DNA of 64,000 nt from Andreprevotia chitinilytica DSM 18519 (GCF_000711875.1 NZ_JONM01000014.1:53736-117735), one strand, 5' to 3'. Counted from the first letter of the stretch, positions 8,633 to 17,468 are shown. Program-made: numbers and translations. Notes: generated by a model not told the origin, from the letters alone.

Positions 8633-9703
8633 TTAAATGACTGGCGCTTCTTGCCAAAGCGGCAAATTCTCTTCCGGCATCGGCGCGTTTTCGGCAAAGC
8701 GTACGCCGACGCCAACGAGCCGCACCGGCTTACTGCCGCGTTGCCAGGCGGTGGTGAGTAGCTGGCGGTATATGTCCTCGGTCGGCGTGCTGCAGACGCA
8801 TTCCATGGTGGTCTGCGTGAAGTCATGGAATTTGATCTTGACGTAGGCTTTATGGGGCGGCGTATCTGCGCCGCTGCGAGTCAGCCGGTGCGCGAGGTCT
8901 TCCCATAAGGGCGGTAGCGTGGCGAGGCAGGCGGCGAGGTCGGGCAGGTCGTTCGGGTAGGTGTTTTCGACCGAGAGCGATTTGCGCTCGCGGCGGGGGT
9001 CGACCGGGCGTTCGTCTTGTCCCCGGCATTGGCGGTAGAGCGAGCGGCCCATCTTGCCGTAGTCGCGCACCAGTTGTTCCAGCGGCCATTGCTGCAGATC
9101 GGCGCAGGTGTGTGCACCGGCGGCGTTGAGGCGGGCGGCGGTGACTTTGCCGACTCCCCATAGTTTCTTGACCGGCAAGGACTGGATGAAGCTGTCTATT
9201 TCGTGCGGCAGGATCACGTACTGGCCGTCCGGTTTGTTCCAGTCGCTGGCGATCTTGGCGAGTAGCTTGTTCGAGGCGATGCCGGCGCTGGCGGTAATGC
9301 CGACTTCGGCCGCGATGCGGGCGCGGATTTCTTCTGCGATCAACGTGGCGCTGCCACGGCAGCGGGTGGCGGTGGAGACGTCGAGATAGGCCTCGTCGAG
9401 CGAGAGCGGTTCGATCAGGTCGGTGTAGTCTAGAAAGATCGCCTGGACGGCTTTGGACGCGGCTCGATAACGTTCGAAATCCGGTGGCAGTAGCACGAGT
9501 TGCGGGCAGCGCTTGAGTGCGGTGGCAGTGGGCATGGCGGAGTGGATGCCGAATTTGCGTGCCGGGTAGTTGCAGGTGGCGATCACACCGCGTTGCTCCG
9601 GCCGGCCGCCAATGGCGAGCGGTAGCGGGCGTAACTCGGGCCGGTCGCGCATTTCGACCGAGGCATAAAAACAATCGCAATCGATGTGGATGATCTTGCG
9701 CAC
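8633..9703 (-). CDS. dinB: DNA polymerase IV (DinB)
   Basis: Y-family translesion polymerase, 356 aa from the GTG at 9703. The start is supported by exact register with E. coli DinB: D8 in HIDCDCFYASVE and D103-E104 in SLDEAYLDV, the three catalytic carboxylates. The palm, fingers and thumb are followed by the KLWGVGKVTAARL helix-hairpin-helix (about 170-185) and the little-finger domain. The C terminus ends QEAPVI; I do not see a clear QLxLF beta-clamp motif. An upstream in-frame ATG (9835) would add 44 residues without family support. No LexA-type box of the CTGT-N8-ACAG form is evident upstream. Confidence 0.93.
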   Translation of the reverse strand: MRKIIHIDCDCFYASVEMRDRPELRPLPLAIGGRPEQRGVIATCNYPARKFGIHSAMPTATALKRCPQLVLLPPDFERYRAASKAVQAIFLDYTDLIEPLSLDEAYLDVSTATRCRGSATLIAEEIRARIAAEVGITASAGIASNKLLAKIASDWNKPDGQYVILPHEIDSFIQSLPVKKLWGVGKVTAARLNAAGAHTCADLQQWPLEQLVRDYGKMGRSLYRQCRGQDERPVDPRRERKSLSVENTYPNDLPDLAACLATLPPLWEDLAHRLTRSGADTPPHKAYVKIKFHDFTQTTMECVCSTPTEDIYRQLLTTAWQRGSKPVRLVGVGVRFAENAPMPEENLPLWQEAPVI

Positions 9704-9880
9704 GATGGGCGTGGGCTGAGTAGCAACAATCCGTTTATTGTACGATCGTTCTATTGATTTGCAAATTATGATGCAGGGTGTGTCGCTGGGTCGCGAGGGT
9801 CGTAAATCGGCGGTGCTACACTGCGGCCGGATCAATCAACGTAAAGCGAGCGGCTACGTACCGCATCTGGAGAAGAATTC

Positions 9881-10102
9881 ATGAAGGCTTCAATCATCGT
9901 CGGCATCCTTTTGATCGCGCTGGGGGCGGGCATTCTGGTCCTGGGCAATATCAATTACAAAACCGAGGAAAAGGTGTTCGAACTCGGCCCGCTCAAGGCG
10001 ACGGCGGAGAAAGAAAAGAGCGTCGCCTTGCCGCCCTTGTTGGGTTGGGCGCTGGTGATTGGCGGCATTGCGGTGTTGGTCGTCGGCTCGCGCAAGAAGT
10101 AG
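9881..10102 (+). CDS. Small two-TM inner-membrane protein
   Basis: 73 residues with two hydrophobic helices (about 5-23 and 51-68) joined by a charged loop (NYKTEEKVFELGPLKATAEKEK) and a basic tail SRKK. The loop pattern GPLKATAEK...LPPLLG is typical of a widespread family of tiny membrane proteins without known function. GGAGAA lies upstream of the ATG. Its stop codon directly abuts the stop codon of the convergent RarD-like gene, leaving no spacer. Confidence 0.75.
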   Translation: MKASIIVGILLIALGAGILVLGNINYKTEEKVFELGPLKATAEKEKSVALPPLLGWALVIGGIAVLVVGSRKK

Positions 10103-10996
10103 TCAGCTCGATCCACGTTGCCGATGCAGGGTGAAGGCGCTGTGCGTGCCGGTGAGCAGAATGGCGATCCAGATCGGCACATAGGTGCCAAGGCCTGCTG
10201 CGCTGAAGGGCTCACTCAGGAAGACGACCGAGATGATGAAAAGCAGCACCGGTTCCACATAGCCAAGGATGCCGAGCAAGCTCATCGGGAGTAGGCGGCT
10301 GGCACCCAGATAGCAGCCGAATGCGGTTGCGGTCATGATGCCGAGGCAGGGTAGCAGCAGCCACAGCAAGGGCTTGACGGTGAGTGCGGTGGTGCCGGCG
10401 TCATGAGTGCCAAGCTGGAACGCCGCCCACGGCAGGATGAAAAGGATTTCCAGCAAAAAGCCGCTGACCGGGTCGAGCTTCACCGCTCGGCGCAGCATCA
10501 GGTAGGGCGGGTAGCCGAGCGCGGTAACGAGCGATACCCACGAAAATGCCCGGGTCAGCCAGAGTTCGTGCAAGACGCCGGCCAATGCGAAAGCGACGGC
10601 GATCCATTGCAGGCGGCTGGGTCGTTCGCCGTAGAACACGAAGCCCACCAGTACCATCACCAGCGGCAGCAGAAAGTAGCCAAGCGAGACTTCCAGTAGC
10701 CGCCCGGCGAGCGGCGCCCACATGAATAGCCATTGCTGAATGCCGAGCAGCAGTGCGCAGACAGGCACTGCGATCCAGAGACGGGGCTCGTGCCGGAAGC
10801 GGTTCAGCATGGCCAGGAAGCGGGGCCAATGTCGCAGTAGCGCCATCGCGACGAACATGCCGGGAATCGTCCAGACGATACGCCAGGCGAAGATGTCGAT
10901 GCCGGTCAGTGGCGTGAGCAGCATGGTGAACCAACCCAGCGCGGCGAATACCACCGACGCCACGACTGATAGTGCGACTCCTTGTCCTGACAGCAT
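10103..10996 (-). CDS. RarD-like EamA-family permease
   Basis: 297 residues, about ten hydrophobic segments in two EamA repeats, the fold of the drug/metabolite transporter superfamily. RarD-type features include IFAWRIVWTIPG near the N terminus, LEVSLGYFLLPL in TM4 and LLGILGYVEPVLLF in TM9. Substrate unknown. It is more divergent from E. coli RarD than the second homologue at 34679-35563. It ends flush against the small membrane gene on the opposite strand. Confidence 0.85.
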   Translation of the reverse strand: MLSGQGVALSVVASVVFAALGWFTMLLTPLTGIDIFAWRIVWTIPGMFVAMALLRHWPRFLAMLNRFRHEPRLWIAVPVCALLLGIQQWLFMWAPLAGRLLEVSLGYFLLPLVMVLVGFVFYGERPSRLQWIAVAFALAGVLHELWLTRAFSWVSLVTALGYPPYLMLRRAVKLDPVSGFLLEILFILPWAAFQLGTHDAGTTALTVKPLLWLLLPCLGIMTATAFGCYLGASRLLPMSLLGILGYVEPVLLFIISVVFLSEPFSAAGLGTYVPIWIAILLTGTHSAFTLHRQRGSS

Positions 10997-11179
10997 GCGC
11001 GTTCTCCAATCGAACCGGCAATCCTAGCAGGGCGGGGTAAGGCTGGCTGTGCTGGCTTTCCGCGATAGGGAGGCGTGAAAAGAACTCGTGTCGTTCCGAT
11101 GTGGGGCTTATCACGCATCGCCGCGTGCGGCTAAACTGCCGTTCCCGATCGTATTCGATCAAGTTGCAGGAGTTTGTCC

Positions 11180-11458
11180 GTGAGTCAGAGCCAGTCCACC
11201 TATTTTCGCCACGTCGACGGCGGCTATTACCGCTTTATCGCTGATGCCCGCCATAGTGAAGATCTAAGCGCGATGGTGGTCTATGAGCATCTCTGGCCGT
11301 TTGATGCCGGTTTTTGGGTCCGGCCGGCTGGCGAGTGGGTGAGGCGTTTTTCGCCGGTGCCTGAAGCTGAGGCGGTTGCGGCACAGCAGGGTGATCGTTT
11401 GGCCGCTCAGGCGGCCGTGAATGCCGCAAAGGCGGCGCGTCGCGCGCGGGGTGGTTAA
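11180..11458 (+). CDS. DUF1653 family protein
   Basis: 92 residues. The first 60 match the DUF1653 pattern: YFRHVDGGYYRFIADARHSEDLSAMVVYEHLW...FWVRPAGEW, a small SH3-like beta fold of unknown function. The tail (about 62-92) is an Ala/Arg-rich helix. I place the start at GTG 11180 because AGGAG ends 7 nt before it; an in-frame TTG at 11174 is too close to that site. The gene shares a bidirectional terminator with the cold-shock gene. Confidence 0.8.
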   Translation: MSQSQSTYFRHVDGGYYRFIADARHSEDLSAMVVYEHLWPFDAGFWVRPAGEWVRRFSPVPEAEAVAAQQGDRLAAQAAVNAAKAARRARGG

Positions 11459-11508
11459 CGGCTTTTCTTGGGGGGCCAGTAACCAACAGACGTGAAAACA
11501 ATGGACGT

Positions 11509-11537
11509 AAAAAAGCCCGGATCGCTCCGGGCTTTTT
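11509..11537. terminator. Bidirectional terminator
   Basis: A-run, AGCCCGGA-TCGC-TCCGGGCT, T-run. It works in both directions between the convergent DUF1653 and cold-shock genes. Confidence 0.85.
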
Positions 11538-11553
11538 CGATCATCGCGGCTGA

Positions 11554-11757
11554 TTAGGCAGCTTTGATGTTCGACGCTTGCTGACCCTTCGGGCCAGTAG
11601 TGATGTCGAAGGTGACCTTTTGGCCTTCAGCCAGGGTCTTGAAACCGTTGGACTGGATTTGGGAGAAGTGGGCAAACAGATCGTCACCACCTGCATCCGG
11701 AGTAATGAAGCCAAAGCCCTTGGAGTCGTTGAACCACTTGACGGTACCGGTAGCCAT
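11554..11757 (-). CDS. cspA: CspA-family cold-shock protein
   Basis: 67 residues, the usual length of a single cold-shock domain that binds single-stranded RNA/DNA. RNP1 (KGFGFI) and RNP2 (DLFAHF) are intact. An AAGGA site lies about 10 nt before the ATG at 11757; the longer reading frame to 11826 would add residues with no family match. The long AT-rich leader upstream (from 11758 towards about 12000) fits the structured 5' UTR typical of cold-shock genes, but I cannot define it. Confidence 0.95.
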   Translation of the reverse strand: MATGTVKWFNDSKGFGFITPDAGGDDLFAHFSQIQSNGFKTLAEGQKVTFDITTGPKGQQASNIKAA

Positions 11758-12293
11758 GAAAAAATCCTTGTTGATCAGTAATAAAAAGTAATAGGTAAAA
11801 ATGGGCGAGGCCCAAGCGCATGACAATCAAGGGAAATGGCAAAACGAGGTAATACCAAGTGTCACAACGAATACCGCAACTTCACGGCTTGAAATATCCT
11901 GCGTTTGTCTTTCTACGCCCATTCGTCGGTTTGTACAAGATTTTTTTACGTTCGTCCATGCGGGCAATGTGAGTGGATGAGCGGCCTGCGAGCGGGGCTT
12001 TCTGAAAAGGCCTATGCTCAGGGGGCAATAATGCGCTGTCATTACCGCCACAAGCCTTGTATAGTGCGGCCTCGCCCCGACCGCGCAGCGAATGCGTCGC
12101 GATCCCGGCCATCTCCGCCGTCCTTGTGTCCCGTTCGGACGACGTATTCCTCGCGTTGAACATCTCGCCAGTTTGCCAGCGCCTTGCTGTTGGCCACTTT
12201 CGGCTTTTCGTTCATTCGTGTGCTGGTCATGCCGGCACACCGCACAACCTTTGGCACACGCACGTGCGTGCCGCCAGCAGGAGCATCATTACT
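11758..12293. other. Divergent leader region between cspA and infA
   Basis: 536 bp with no convincing ORF. It holds the upstream regions of the minus-strand cold-shock gene and of infA. The part next to cspA is AT-rich (11760-11960), the part next to infA GC-rich. Both genes act in translation at low temperature in other bacteria, so long regulatory leaders are plausible. Confidence 0.45.
12037..12065 (+). promoter_or_regulatory. Possible sigma70 promoter of infA
   Basis: TATAGT at 12060-12065 with TGTCAT 17 nt upstream (12037-12042). The -10 is good, the -35 weak. It would give a leader of about 220 nt before infA. Confidence 0.35.
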
Positions 12294-12563
12294 ATGGCTA
12301 AAGAAGATCTGATCGAAATGGAAGGCGTGGTGGCCGAGTTGCTGCCCGATTCACGCTATCGCGTTGTGTTGGATAACGGCATTGAAATCACTGCTTATAC
12401 CTCCGGCAAGATGAAGAAGCACCGCATTCGCGTCTTGGCTGGTGACAAGGTCACGGTCGAAATGTCGCCTTATGACCTGACCAAGGGCCGCGTGAGCTTC
12501 CGCCACAAGGACGAGCGCCCGGGCAATTCCGCGCCGCCGCGTCCCGGTTTTGTGCGTCGCTGA
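12294..12563 (+). CDS. infA: Translation initiation factor IF-1
   Basis: 89 residues; the first 72 form the IF-1 OB fold ([13 protein letters not shown]...[22 protein letters not shown]...VSFRHKDE), which blocks the ribosomal A site during initiation. The remaining 16-17 residues ([12 protein letters not shown]) extend beyond the usual 72, as in the second infA type common in betaproteobacteria. AGGAG lies about 10 nt before the ATG. It stands outside a ribosomal-protein operon and is followed by its own terminator, so it may be an additional IF-1 copy. Confidence 0.95.
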   Translation: MAKEDLIEMEGVVAELLPDSRYRVVLDNGIEITAYTSGKMKKHRIRVLAGDKVTVEMSPYDLTKGRVSFRHKDERPGNSAPPRPGFVRR

Positions 12564-12577
12564 TGTCTTGCACCGCC

Positions 12578-12601
12578 AAACGCCCTTCGGGGCGTTTTTT
12601 T
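12578..12601 (+). terminator. infA terminator
   Basis: AAACGCCC-TTCG-GGGCGTTT followed by a T-run, starting 15 nt after the infA stop. Confidence 0.9.
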
Positions 12602-12786
12602 GTGGCTGGAGAAAATGCAGTTGTAAGTAAAGCCGCTGGTCAGAGCGGCACTGCGGTGCATGATGTTGCAGCAGTACACTCTTAGGGTAAGTCTGATAAC
12701 ACCTCGGTACGCTTGAACTATTTTGTTCTGCCATCACGCCAGTGCTTCGCCTTGGCATGAAGTCTCGGCTCGTTATGGAGCAAGCC

Positions 12787-12999
12787 ATGGAAAAATATGT
12801 CCCTACCCACAAGGCCACCTATGGCCCGGTCGCCGCGTTGAGCGGACGGCTGGTTGCCGATGATCAACGCCTTCTCGAGCGCCGTCGCTCGCTCGATGAA
12901 GACGATGCAATGTGGCAGTACATCAATTACGCATTGAACGGCAACGAGCGGCGCACATCACGTGGTCGACGCAAGGTGGATCGCCTGAAACGGATTTGA
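12787..12999 (+). CDS. Small basic hypothetical protein
   Basis: 70 residues from ATG 12787 (GGAG 6 nt upstream); in-frame ATGs at 12757 and 12775 would lengthen it. The N terminus is MEKYVPTHKATYGPVAAL, the middle is charged and helical (DQRLLERRRSLDEDDAMWQYINYAL), and the tail is strongly basic (RRTSRGRRKVDRLKRI), suggesting nucleic-acid contact. Family unknown. Confidence 0.6.
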   Translation: MEKYVPTHKATYGPVAALSGRLVADDQRLLERRRSLDEDDAMWQYINYALNGNERRTSRGRRKVDRLKRI

Positions 13000-13037
13000 T
13001 CGTCCCCTCGCTGTAGCTCTCTGTAGTACCCCATCAA

Positions 13038-13068
13038 GACACCGGCCGCGCGCCGGTGTCGTTGTTTG
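13038..13068 (+). terminator. Probable terminator
   Basis: GACACCGGC / GCCGGTGTC stem with a short loop, followed by GTTGTTT. The T-run is interrupted. Confidence 0.5.
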
Positions 13069-13189
13069 GCTCCCTTCCTTGAACGGTGCCTGCTGGCGCT
13101 GCATAGTGATTTTACGGGGCTCGCTTGCCTCAACCGCATGCCGTGTTGAGCTGCTACACCGTACTCAAGGGAATCAGGGGAGCAAGATC

Positions 13190-13657
13190 ATGGATACGCC
13201 TAGCTATGTCTACGTGTGCTACATCGCAACCACGCCGGAGCAGCTATGGCGAGCGCTGACCGACAGCGAGCTCACGCAGAAATACTGGCGACGGGTTGAA
13301 TCGGACTGGTTGCCGGGCTCTCAGGTCACGTACTGGATCGACGATGCGCGCATCGATCTGCAAGGTATCGTGCTGCTGGCCGAGCCGGGTCAGATGTTGT
13401 CGTTCACCTTCGGCGTGCAATGGCTGGAGCACATGCGCGATGAAAAGCCATCCCGCGTGACGTTCGAGCTGGAGGCGCTGGGCGACGTGGTCAAGCTCAC
13501 CATGACACACGATGAGTTCGCGCCGGGCAGCAAGGTGTATCACGGCATCCAGCAGGGCTGGCCGGCCATCTTGTCGTCACTCAAGACCTTGCTGGAAACC
13601 GGCAAGCCCCTGCATTACACCCATTGGGTTGATCCGCTGGAAAAGATTGGCAGTTGA
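13190..13657 (+). CDS. SRPBCC (AHSA1-type) protein
   Basis: 155 residues with the START/Bet v1-like fold of the AHSA1 group: IATTPEQLWRALTDSELTQKYW at the N terminus (helix-grip entrance), alternating strands, and a long C-terminal helix WPAILSSLKTLLETGKPL. Such proteins bind hydrophobic ligands in the cytoplasm; the ligand is unknown. In many bacteria this subfamily is paired with an ArsR repressor, but none is adjacent here. AGGGGAG precedes the ATG. Confidence 0.85.
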   Translation: MDTPSYVYVCYIATTPEQLWRALTDSELTQKYWRRVESDWLPGSQVTYWIDDARIDLQGIVLLAEPGQMLSFTFGVQWLEHMRDEKPSRVTFELEALGDVVKLTMTHDEFAPGSKVYHGIQQGWPAILSSLKTLLETGKPLHYTHWVDPLEKIGS

Positions 13658-13751
13658 GTTGTCCGTGAACGCTTCGCCATTCCGGCGGCATTGTGCTGGG
13701 CATCTGCGGCTGGGATCATGTGCGCTACGGCAATAAAGCTCGGGGATGGAC

Positions 13752-14618
13752 ATGCGTTGGGATGACATGCGCGAAAGCGGCAATGTGGAGGATGAGCGAT
13801 CCAGTAGCGGCTTTGGCGGCGGCGGATTGCGTTTGGGGATTGGTGGCGTGGTGTTGGCCATTGTGGTTGGCCTGCTCGTTGGCAAGAGCCCGATGGAAAT
13901 CCTTGGCATGGTCATGCAGTTCTCCGGCCATCAGCCGGTTGCCACGCAACGCGGGCCGATTGCTGCGACCGATAACGACCAATCGAAGCGTTTCGTCGCG
14001 CATGTGCTGGGTGATACCGAAGACACCTGGGGCAAGCTGTTTCAGGAGTCCGGCGAGCAATATCGCCCGCCCAAGCTAGTGTTGTTCCGCAACGCGGTGC
14101 AGTCGGGCTGTGGTCAGGCCAGCTCGGCCGTCGGGCCGTTTTATTGCCCGGCCGATAGCAAGGTGTATCTGGACCTGGGGTTTTTCGACGAACTGCACAA
14201 ACGTTTTGGCGCACCCGGTGACTTTGCTGCGGCCTACGTCGTGGCGCATGAAGTGGGCCACCACGTACAAAACCTGATGGGCATATCGGACAAGGTGCAC
14301 CGCGCCGAGCAGGGCAAATCGAAGGCAACGGCCAATGCTTTGTCGGTCAAGCTGGAGTTGCAGGCGGATTGCTTTGCCGGTGTGTGGGGGCACTACGCAC
14401 AAGCGCGTGGCCTGGTCGATCGGAACGATATGGAACAAGCACTGACCGCCGCCAACGCCATTGGTGACGATACCTTGCAGCGCAATGCCGGCCGGAATGT
14501 AGCGCCGGATTCGTTTACCCACGGTTCATCCGAACAGCGGATGCACTGGTTCCGCACCGGCTTCGAGAGCGGCCGGGTGAAGGACTGCAATACCTTCAGT
14601 CGCAACGCCGCCTCGTAA
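13752..14618 (+). CDS. ypfJ: YpfJ-type neutral zinc metallopeptidase family
   Basis: 288 residues. The N terminus MRWDDMRESGNVEDERSSSG matches the family, followed by one transmembrane helix (about 27-47), a Cys-pair region (SGCGQASSAVGPFYCPADSKVYLDL) and the zinc-binding HEVGHH (H166-H171) with the distal acidic ligand region LELQADCFAGVWGHYA. Probably anchored in the inner membrane facing the periplasm. E. coli YpfJ function is unclear. An in-frame ATG two codons earlier (13746) is also possible; I follow the family start. Confidence 0.9.
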   Translation: MRWDDMRESGNVEDERSSSGFGGGGLRLGIGGVVLAIVVGLLVGKSPMEILGMVMQFSGHQPVATQRGPIAATDNDQSKRFVAHVLGDTEDTWGKLFQESGEQYRPPKLVLFRNAVQSGCGQASSAVGPFYCPADSKVYLDLGFFDELHKRFGAPGDFAAAYVVAHEVGHHVQNLMGISDKVHRAEQGKSKATANALSVKLELQADCFAGVWGHYAQARGLVDRNDMEQALTAANAIGDDTLQRNAGRNVAPDSFTHGSSEQRMHWFRTGFESGRVKDCNTFSRNAAS

Positions 14619-14629
14619 CAGCCCGAGGC

Positions 14630-15166
14630 TTAACAGCTGCCAATCTTCCTGGCGCTGCCTTTGATGTGCATCTCGCGCTTGGGTGTCGTGATCTGGTGCT
14701 CGAAGGTATAGCTGTCCTTGGCCGAGTTGAACTGGAACACGCTGTGCATCGACATTTGTTCCGGCTTGGTGCACTTCATGTCCATGGTCAGCGTGTTGCC
14801 AGATACGTTGTACTTGGGTGCATCGCACTGGCGTTCGCTCTTGGCATTTGCGGCGGACTGGGCGCGGCGCGCTTCGCCGGCTTCGTGCCATTTGTTGATG
14901 TTCTCTTTGTTCAGGCACATGGTCATGGTCATCGTGCCGGCTTGTGGGTCGATCGACATGCCGTGCTGCTTCATCGCGGCCTGCGTCCTGGCGTCCATCT
15001 TGCTCATCGCGGCTTTTTGCTCGGGCGGCATTTCGGTGGTGATCGCCCATTGGCCTTCGCTGGGCATCAGTGACGGCAAGTCGCTGGCCAATGCGGTTGG
15101 AACGAATAGGGCGCCGGGGACGAGCAGGGTGGTGGTCAGCAAAGCGGTCGATAGCGTATGGCGCAT
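14630..15166 (-). CDS. DUF3617 periplasmic protein
   Basis: 178 residues with a signal peptide (MRHTLSTALLTTTLLVPGALFVPTALA) and a mature part fitting DUF3617: GQWAITTEMP...MCLNKENI...CDAPKYNVSGNTLTMDMKC. Three or four cysteines and a beta-rich pattern suggest a small disulfide-bonded periplasmic protein; function unknown. GGAG lies 6 nt before ATG 15166, favouring it over the in-frame ATG at 15184. Convergent with ypfJ. Confidence 0.85.
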   Translation of the reverse strand: MRHTLSTALLTTTLLVPGALFVPTALASDLPSLMPSEGQWAITTEMPPEQKAAMSKMDARTQAAMKQHGMSIDPQAGTMTMTMCLNKENINKWHEAGEARRAQSAANAKSERQCDAPKYNVSGNTLTMDMKCTKPEQMSMHSVFQFNSAKDSYTFEHQITTPKREMHIKGSARKIGSC

Positions 15167-15204
15167 GGCGAGCTCCGTGTTCACGATGAGGCAAGGTGGG
15201 GTGT

Positions 15205-16359
15205 TCAGCGTGCCGCGTGTTCCAGCATGCTGCGGATCACCGCGTTAAAGGGCGCGATCAGCGCCGGGTCGAACTGCCGGTCAGATGCATTGACCTCGGC
15301 AATGGCACGCAATACCGAGCGCTGCTGGCCGCGTTGCTGATGCTTGAGCATCACTGATTCGAATGCATCCACCAAGGCCAGGATCTTAGCGCCGGTGACG
15401 ATCTCGTGGCCCTTCAGCCCATGCGGGTAACCACGGCCATCGGGCTGCTCGTGATGCTGCAGCACGATGGTGGCGGCCTCGCGCCAGGCGGGCATGCGCT
15501 CTAGCAGGCCAGCGGCCCAGGCGGGATGATCTGCCAGCAGCCGGCGCTCATCGTCGGAGAGACGCCCGACCTTGAGCCACAACGATTCCGGCAACAGCAT
15601 CATGCCGATGTCGTGGAGATAGACCGCTGCTTCCAGTTGTAGCGGATCGGCCGGCAAGCCCGCGCGCTCGTTGGTTTCCAGTGCCAGTTTGAGATTGCGT
15701 GCAGTCCGGCCCAGGAACTGCGGCGAGCGTTGCTCAAGCTGCAGCGCCAATGTCTTGAAGAATGGCAGATCGCCGTCCCGAAGTTCCGCCAAGGCTTGCG
15801 CAGTCGGTGTGCCGCCCAATTCAGGTGCTTCGCCATGCATCTGAAAGCCGGTGAGGGACTCCAGCAAGCGCCGGCACGCCATTTCCAGATCAATGCCGCG
15901 CAGCTCACCCAGTGTTTGCAGACCTTGTTCCAGTCGATCCAGCTGCAGATGATCGGTGGGGCGTTGCTCAGCCAGTGCTTCGACTGCCAGCTCCAGCCGA
16001 TCCAGCGTCAGCAGGATGACTTCGGCCAGGATCGCGCTGAAGGTGATATCCCCCGCTCGCAGGCGGGAAAGCTGGTTTTCGATGCCGTGCGCGAATGGCA
16101 CGACGAAGCGCACCCGGCATAGCGAGGCGTCGCCCTTGATATTGTGGAAGGCACGGAACAGGTCGGCGACCAGCGTCAGATTGTCTGGCGTGCGTCTCAG
16201 CTCGGAAACCAGCCGTTCGATATTGGGCGCGTAATCAGTTAGCGCGTCGCGGAACTCGACCAGGTCACTCAGGTTGGACTGCAGGGCTTCGGAGCTCATC
16301 GCGGCGCCATGGGTACGGGATCGGGGGCGGAACGTTCTATTCACGGTCTTATTCACCAT
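15205..16359 (-). CDS. Hpt plus HD-GYP signalling protein
   Basis: 384 residues. An N-terminal four-helix Hpt domain (about 30-130) carries the phosphoryl-accepting His in FHNIKGDASL (H72). A C-terminal HD-GYP domain (about 205-375) shows HD (LHDIGMMLLPE, H249-D250), DHPAWAAGLLE and HHEQPDGRGYP, so a cyclic-di-GMP phosphodiesterase is likely. The usual His at the start of the HD-GYP domain (H..RV) reads FLGRTA here, so one metal ligand may be missing. No receiver domain is fused, which is unusual: phosphorelay input would come from a separate kinase. Start could also be ATG 16299 (MSSEALQ). Confidence 0.85.
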   Translation of the reverse strand: MVNKTVNRTFRPRSRTHGAAMSSEALQSNLSDLVEFRDALTDYAPNIERLVSELRRTPDNLTLVADLFRAFHNIKGDASLCRVRFVVPFAHGIENQLSRLRAGDITFSAILAEVILLTLDRLELAVEALAEQRPTDHLQLDRLEQGLQTLGELRGIDLEMACRRLLESLTGFQMHGEAPELGGTPTAQALAELRDGDLPFFKTLALQLEQRSPQFLGRTARNLKLALETNERAGLPADPLQLEAAVYLHDIGMMLLPESLWLKVGRLSDDERRLLADHPAWAAGLLERMPAWREAATIVLQHHEQPDGRGYPHGLKGHEIVTGAKILALVDAFESVMLKHQQRGQQRSVLRAIAEVNASDRQFDPALIAPFNAVIRSMLEHAAR

Positions 16360-16404
16360 AGAACGCCCCGCAGCGCCTGCCGATTCGTGTGATGCGGCTG
16401 GGTG

Positions 16405-16671
16405 CTAGCCGGCATCGACTGCGTTTTGCAGCAGCTTGCCGACGAGCTCGTTCAGCGTCACGCCTTGCGCTGCTGCCTGTTCATGCAGGGTTTTGACGAG
16501 GTCGCCATTGAGCTTGACCGCGAAGGGCACAAGGCCGGCGGCCTGATCCAGCTTGCGTTGCTCGCGGCGATCCACCATGCCGGCTTTGCCGAAACGATCC
16601 GGCGTGCTGCTGTTGCGCAGTGTGTTGTTGATCTTCAGGCCCTGGTTTTTTTCGAGGTCGGTTTTTTTCAT
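16405..16671 (-). CDS. Small ribbon-helix-helix-like protein
   Basis: 88 residues. After a charged leader (MKKTDLEKNQGLKINNTLRN) comes PFAVKLNGDLVKTLHEQAAAQGVTLNELVGKLLQNAV, a strand followed by two helices in the pattern of a ribbon-helix-helix DNA-binding domain. AAGGA lies about 10 nt before the ATG. It may be an autoregulator or a small repressor of a neighbour; no toxin partner is next to it. Function unknown. Confidence 0.7.
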   Translation of the reverse strand: MKKTDLEKNQGLKINNTLRNSSTPDRFGKAGMVDRREQRKLDQAAGLVPFAVKLNGDLVKTLHEQAAAQGVTLNELVGKLLQNAVDAG

Positions 16672-16825
16672 GGTGATGGTATTCCTTTCGCGTAACGCGC
16701 CAGTTTACGTGGACTGCGACCTGCCGTAACCCCGTGTGACAGAGTTTAAAAACCGTCATCGGTGCGTCTTGGCTGCGCGTTAATGGATCAGAGGCACCCA
16801 TTGCGTGTCTGCAGGAGTACGGATC

Positions 16826-17212
16826 ATGGCAAAGCATGGCTTGATGACATTGATTGGTGCAGCAGTTCTCGCCGTCGCCAGCTTGCAAGCTGGCGTTGCA
16901 CAGGCGCGCGTGGACGTGGATTTGAACATTGGCATTCCACTTGGCCCACCGCCGCCACGCGTCGAATACGTACCTGCTCCACGGGTCGGCTACTACTGGG
17001 AACCGGGCGTGTGGGTCCGTGTGGGTCCGGATTGGCGCTGGCACAACGGCTATTGGCGCGAAGACTACCGGGAGACCGAATACCGGCCGTATTGGCATGA
17101 CCACGAGCGTGATCGGGGTTGGGGCGACCATGACCGCTGGCATCGCGGTTGGGGTGATCAGGATCGGCACGACCACGATTGGCATGAGCACGGCCACCAC
17201 TGGCACGATTGA
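16826..17212 (+). CDS. Exported YXWGXW-like protein with His/Asp-rich tail
   Basis: 128 residues: signal peptide (MAKHGLMTLIGAAVLAVASLQAGVAQA), a GPPPPRVEYVPAPRVGYYWEPGVWV segment like the short YXWGXW-type envelope proteins, then about 45 residues dominated by His, Asp, Arg and Trp (DHERDRGWGDHDRWHRGWGDQDRHDHDWHEHGHHWHD). The tail looks able to bind Zn, Ni or Cu ions. AGGAG lies 10 nt before the ATG. No metal transport gene is adjacent. Confidence 0.75.
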   Translation: MAKHGLMTLIGAAVLAVASLQAGVAQARVDVDLNIGIPLGPPPPRVEYVPAPRVGYYWEPGVWVRVGPDWRWHNGYWREDYRETEYRPYWHDHERDRGWGDHDRWHRGWGDQDRHDHDWHEHGHHWHD

Positions 17213-17468
17213 TCGCTGCCGGTGCTCGGGTCGATAGCCAGGCAATGCGCTGGCCGGATGTTGAAAAGGGGGCGATGCGTTGGCGAAACCAGTGGCGATC
17301 CTGTCATCCCCTTCCTTGCAACATGTCTTGAAATAACTGCCCCTGATCAAGGCTATTCAGCATGGGGAGCCGGGCGGGACGAAGGGCTGGCGTGATGTCA
17401 ACGCGCAAACCGCTTGGTGAGACTTTGAGTAGCAGGTTTCACCAGGCCCGTTCATGGAGGGCAAAACC

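Noticed and set aside
9704..9880. LexA box upstream of dinB
   Set aside because: No CTGT-N8-ACAG dyad was seen; the upstream DNA only shows loosely AT-rich sequence.
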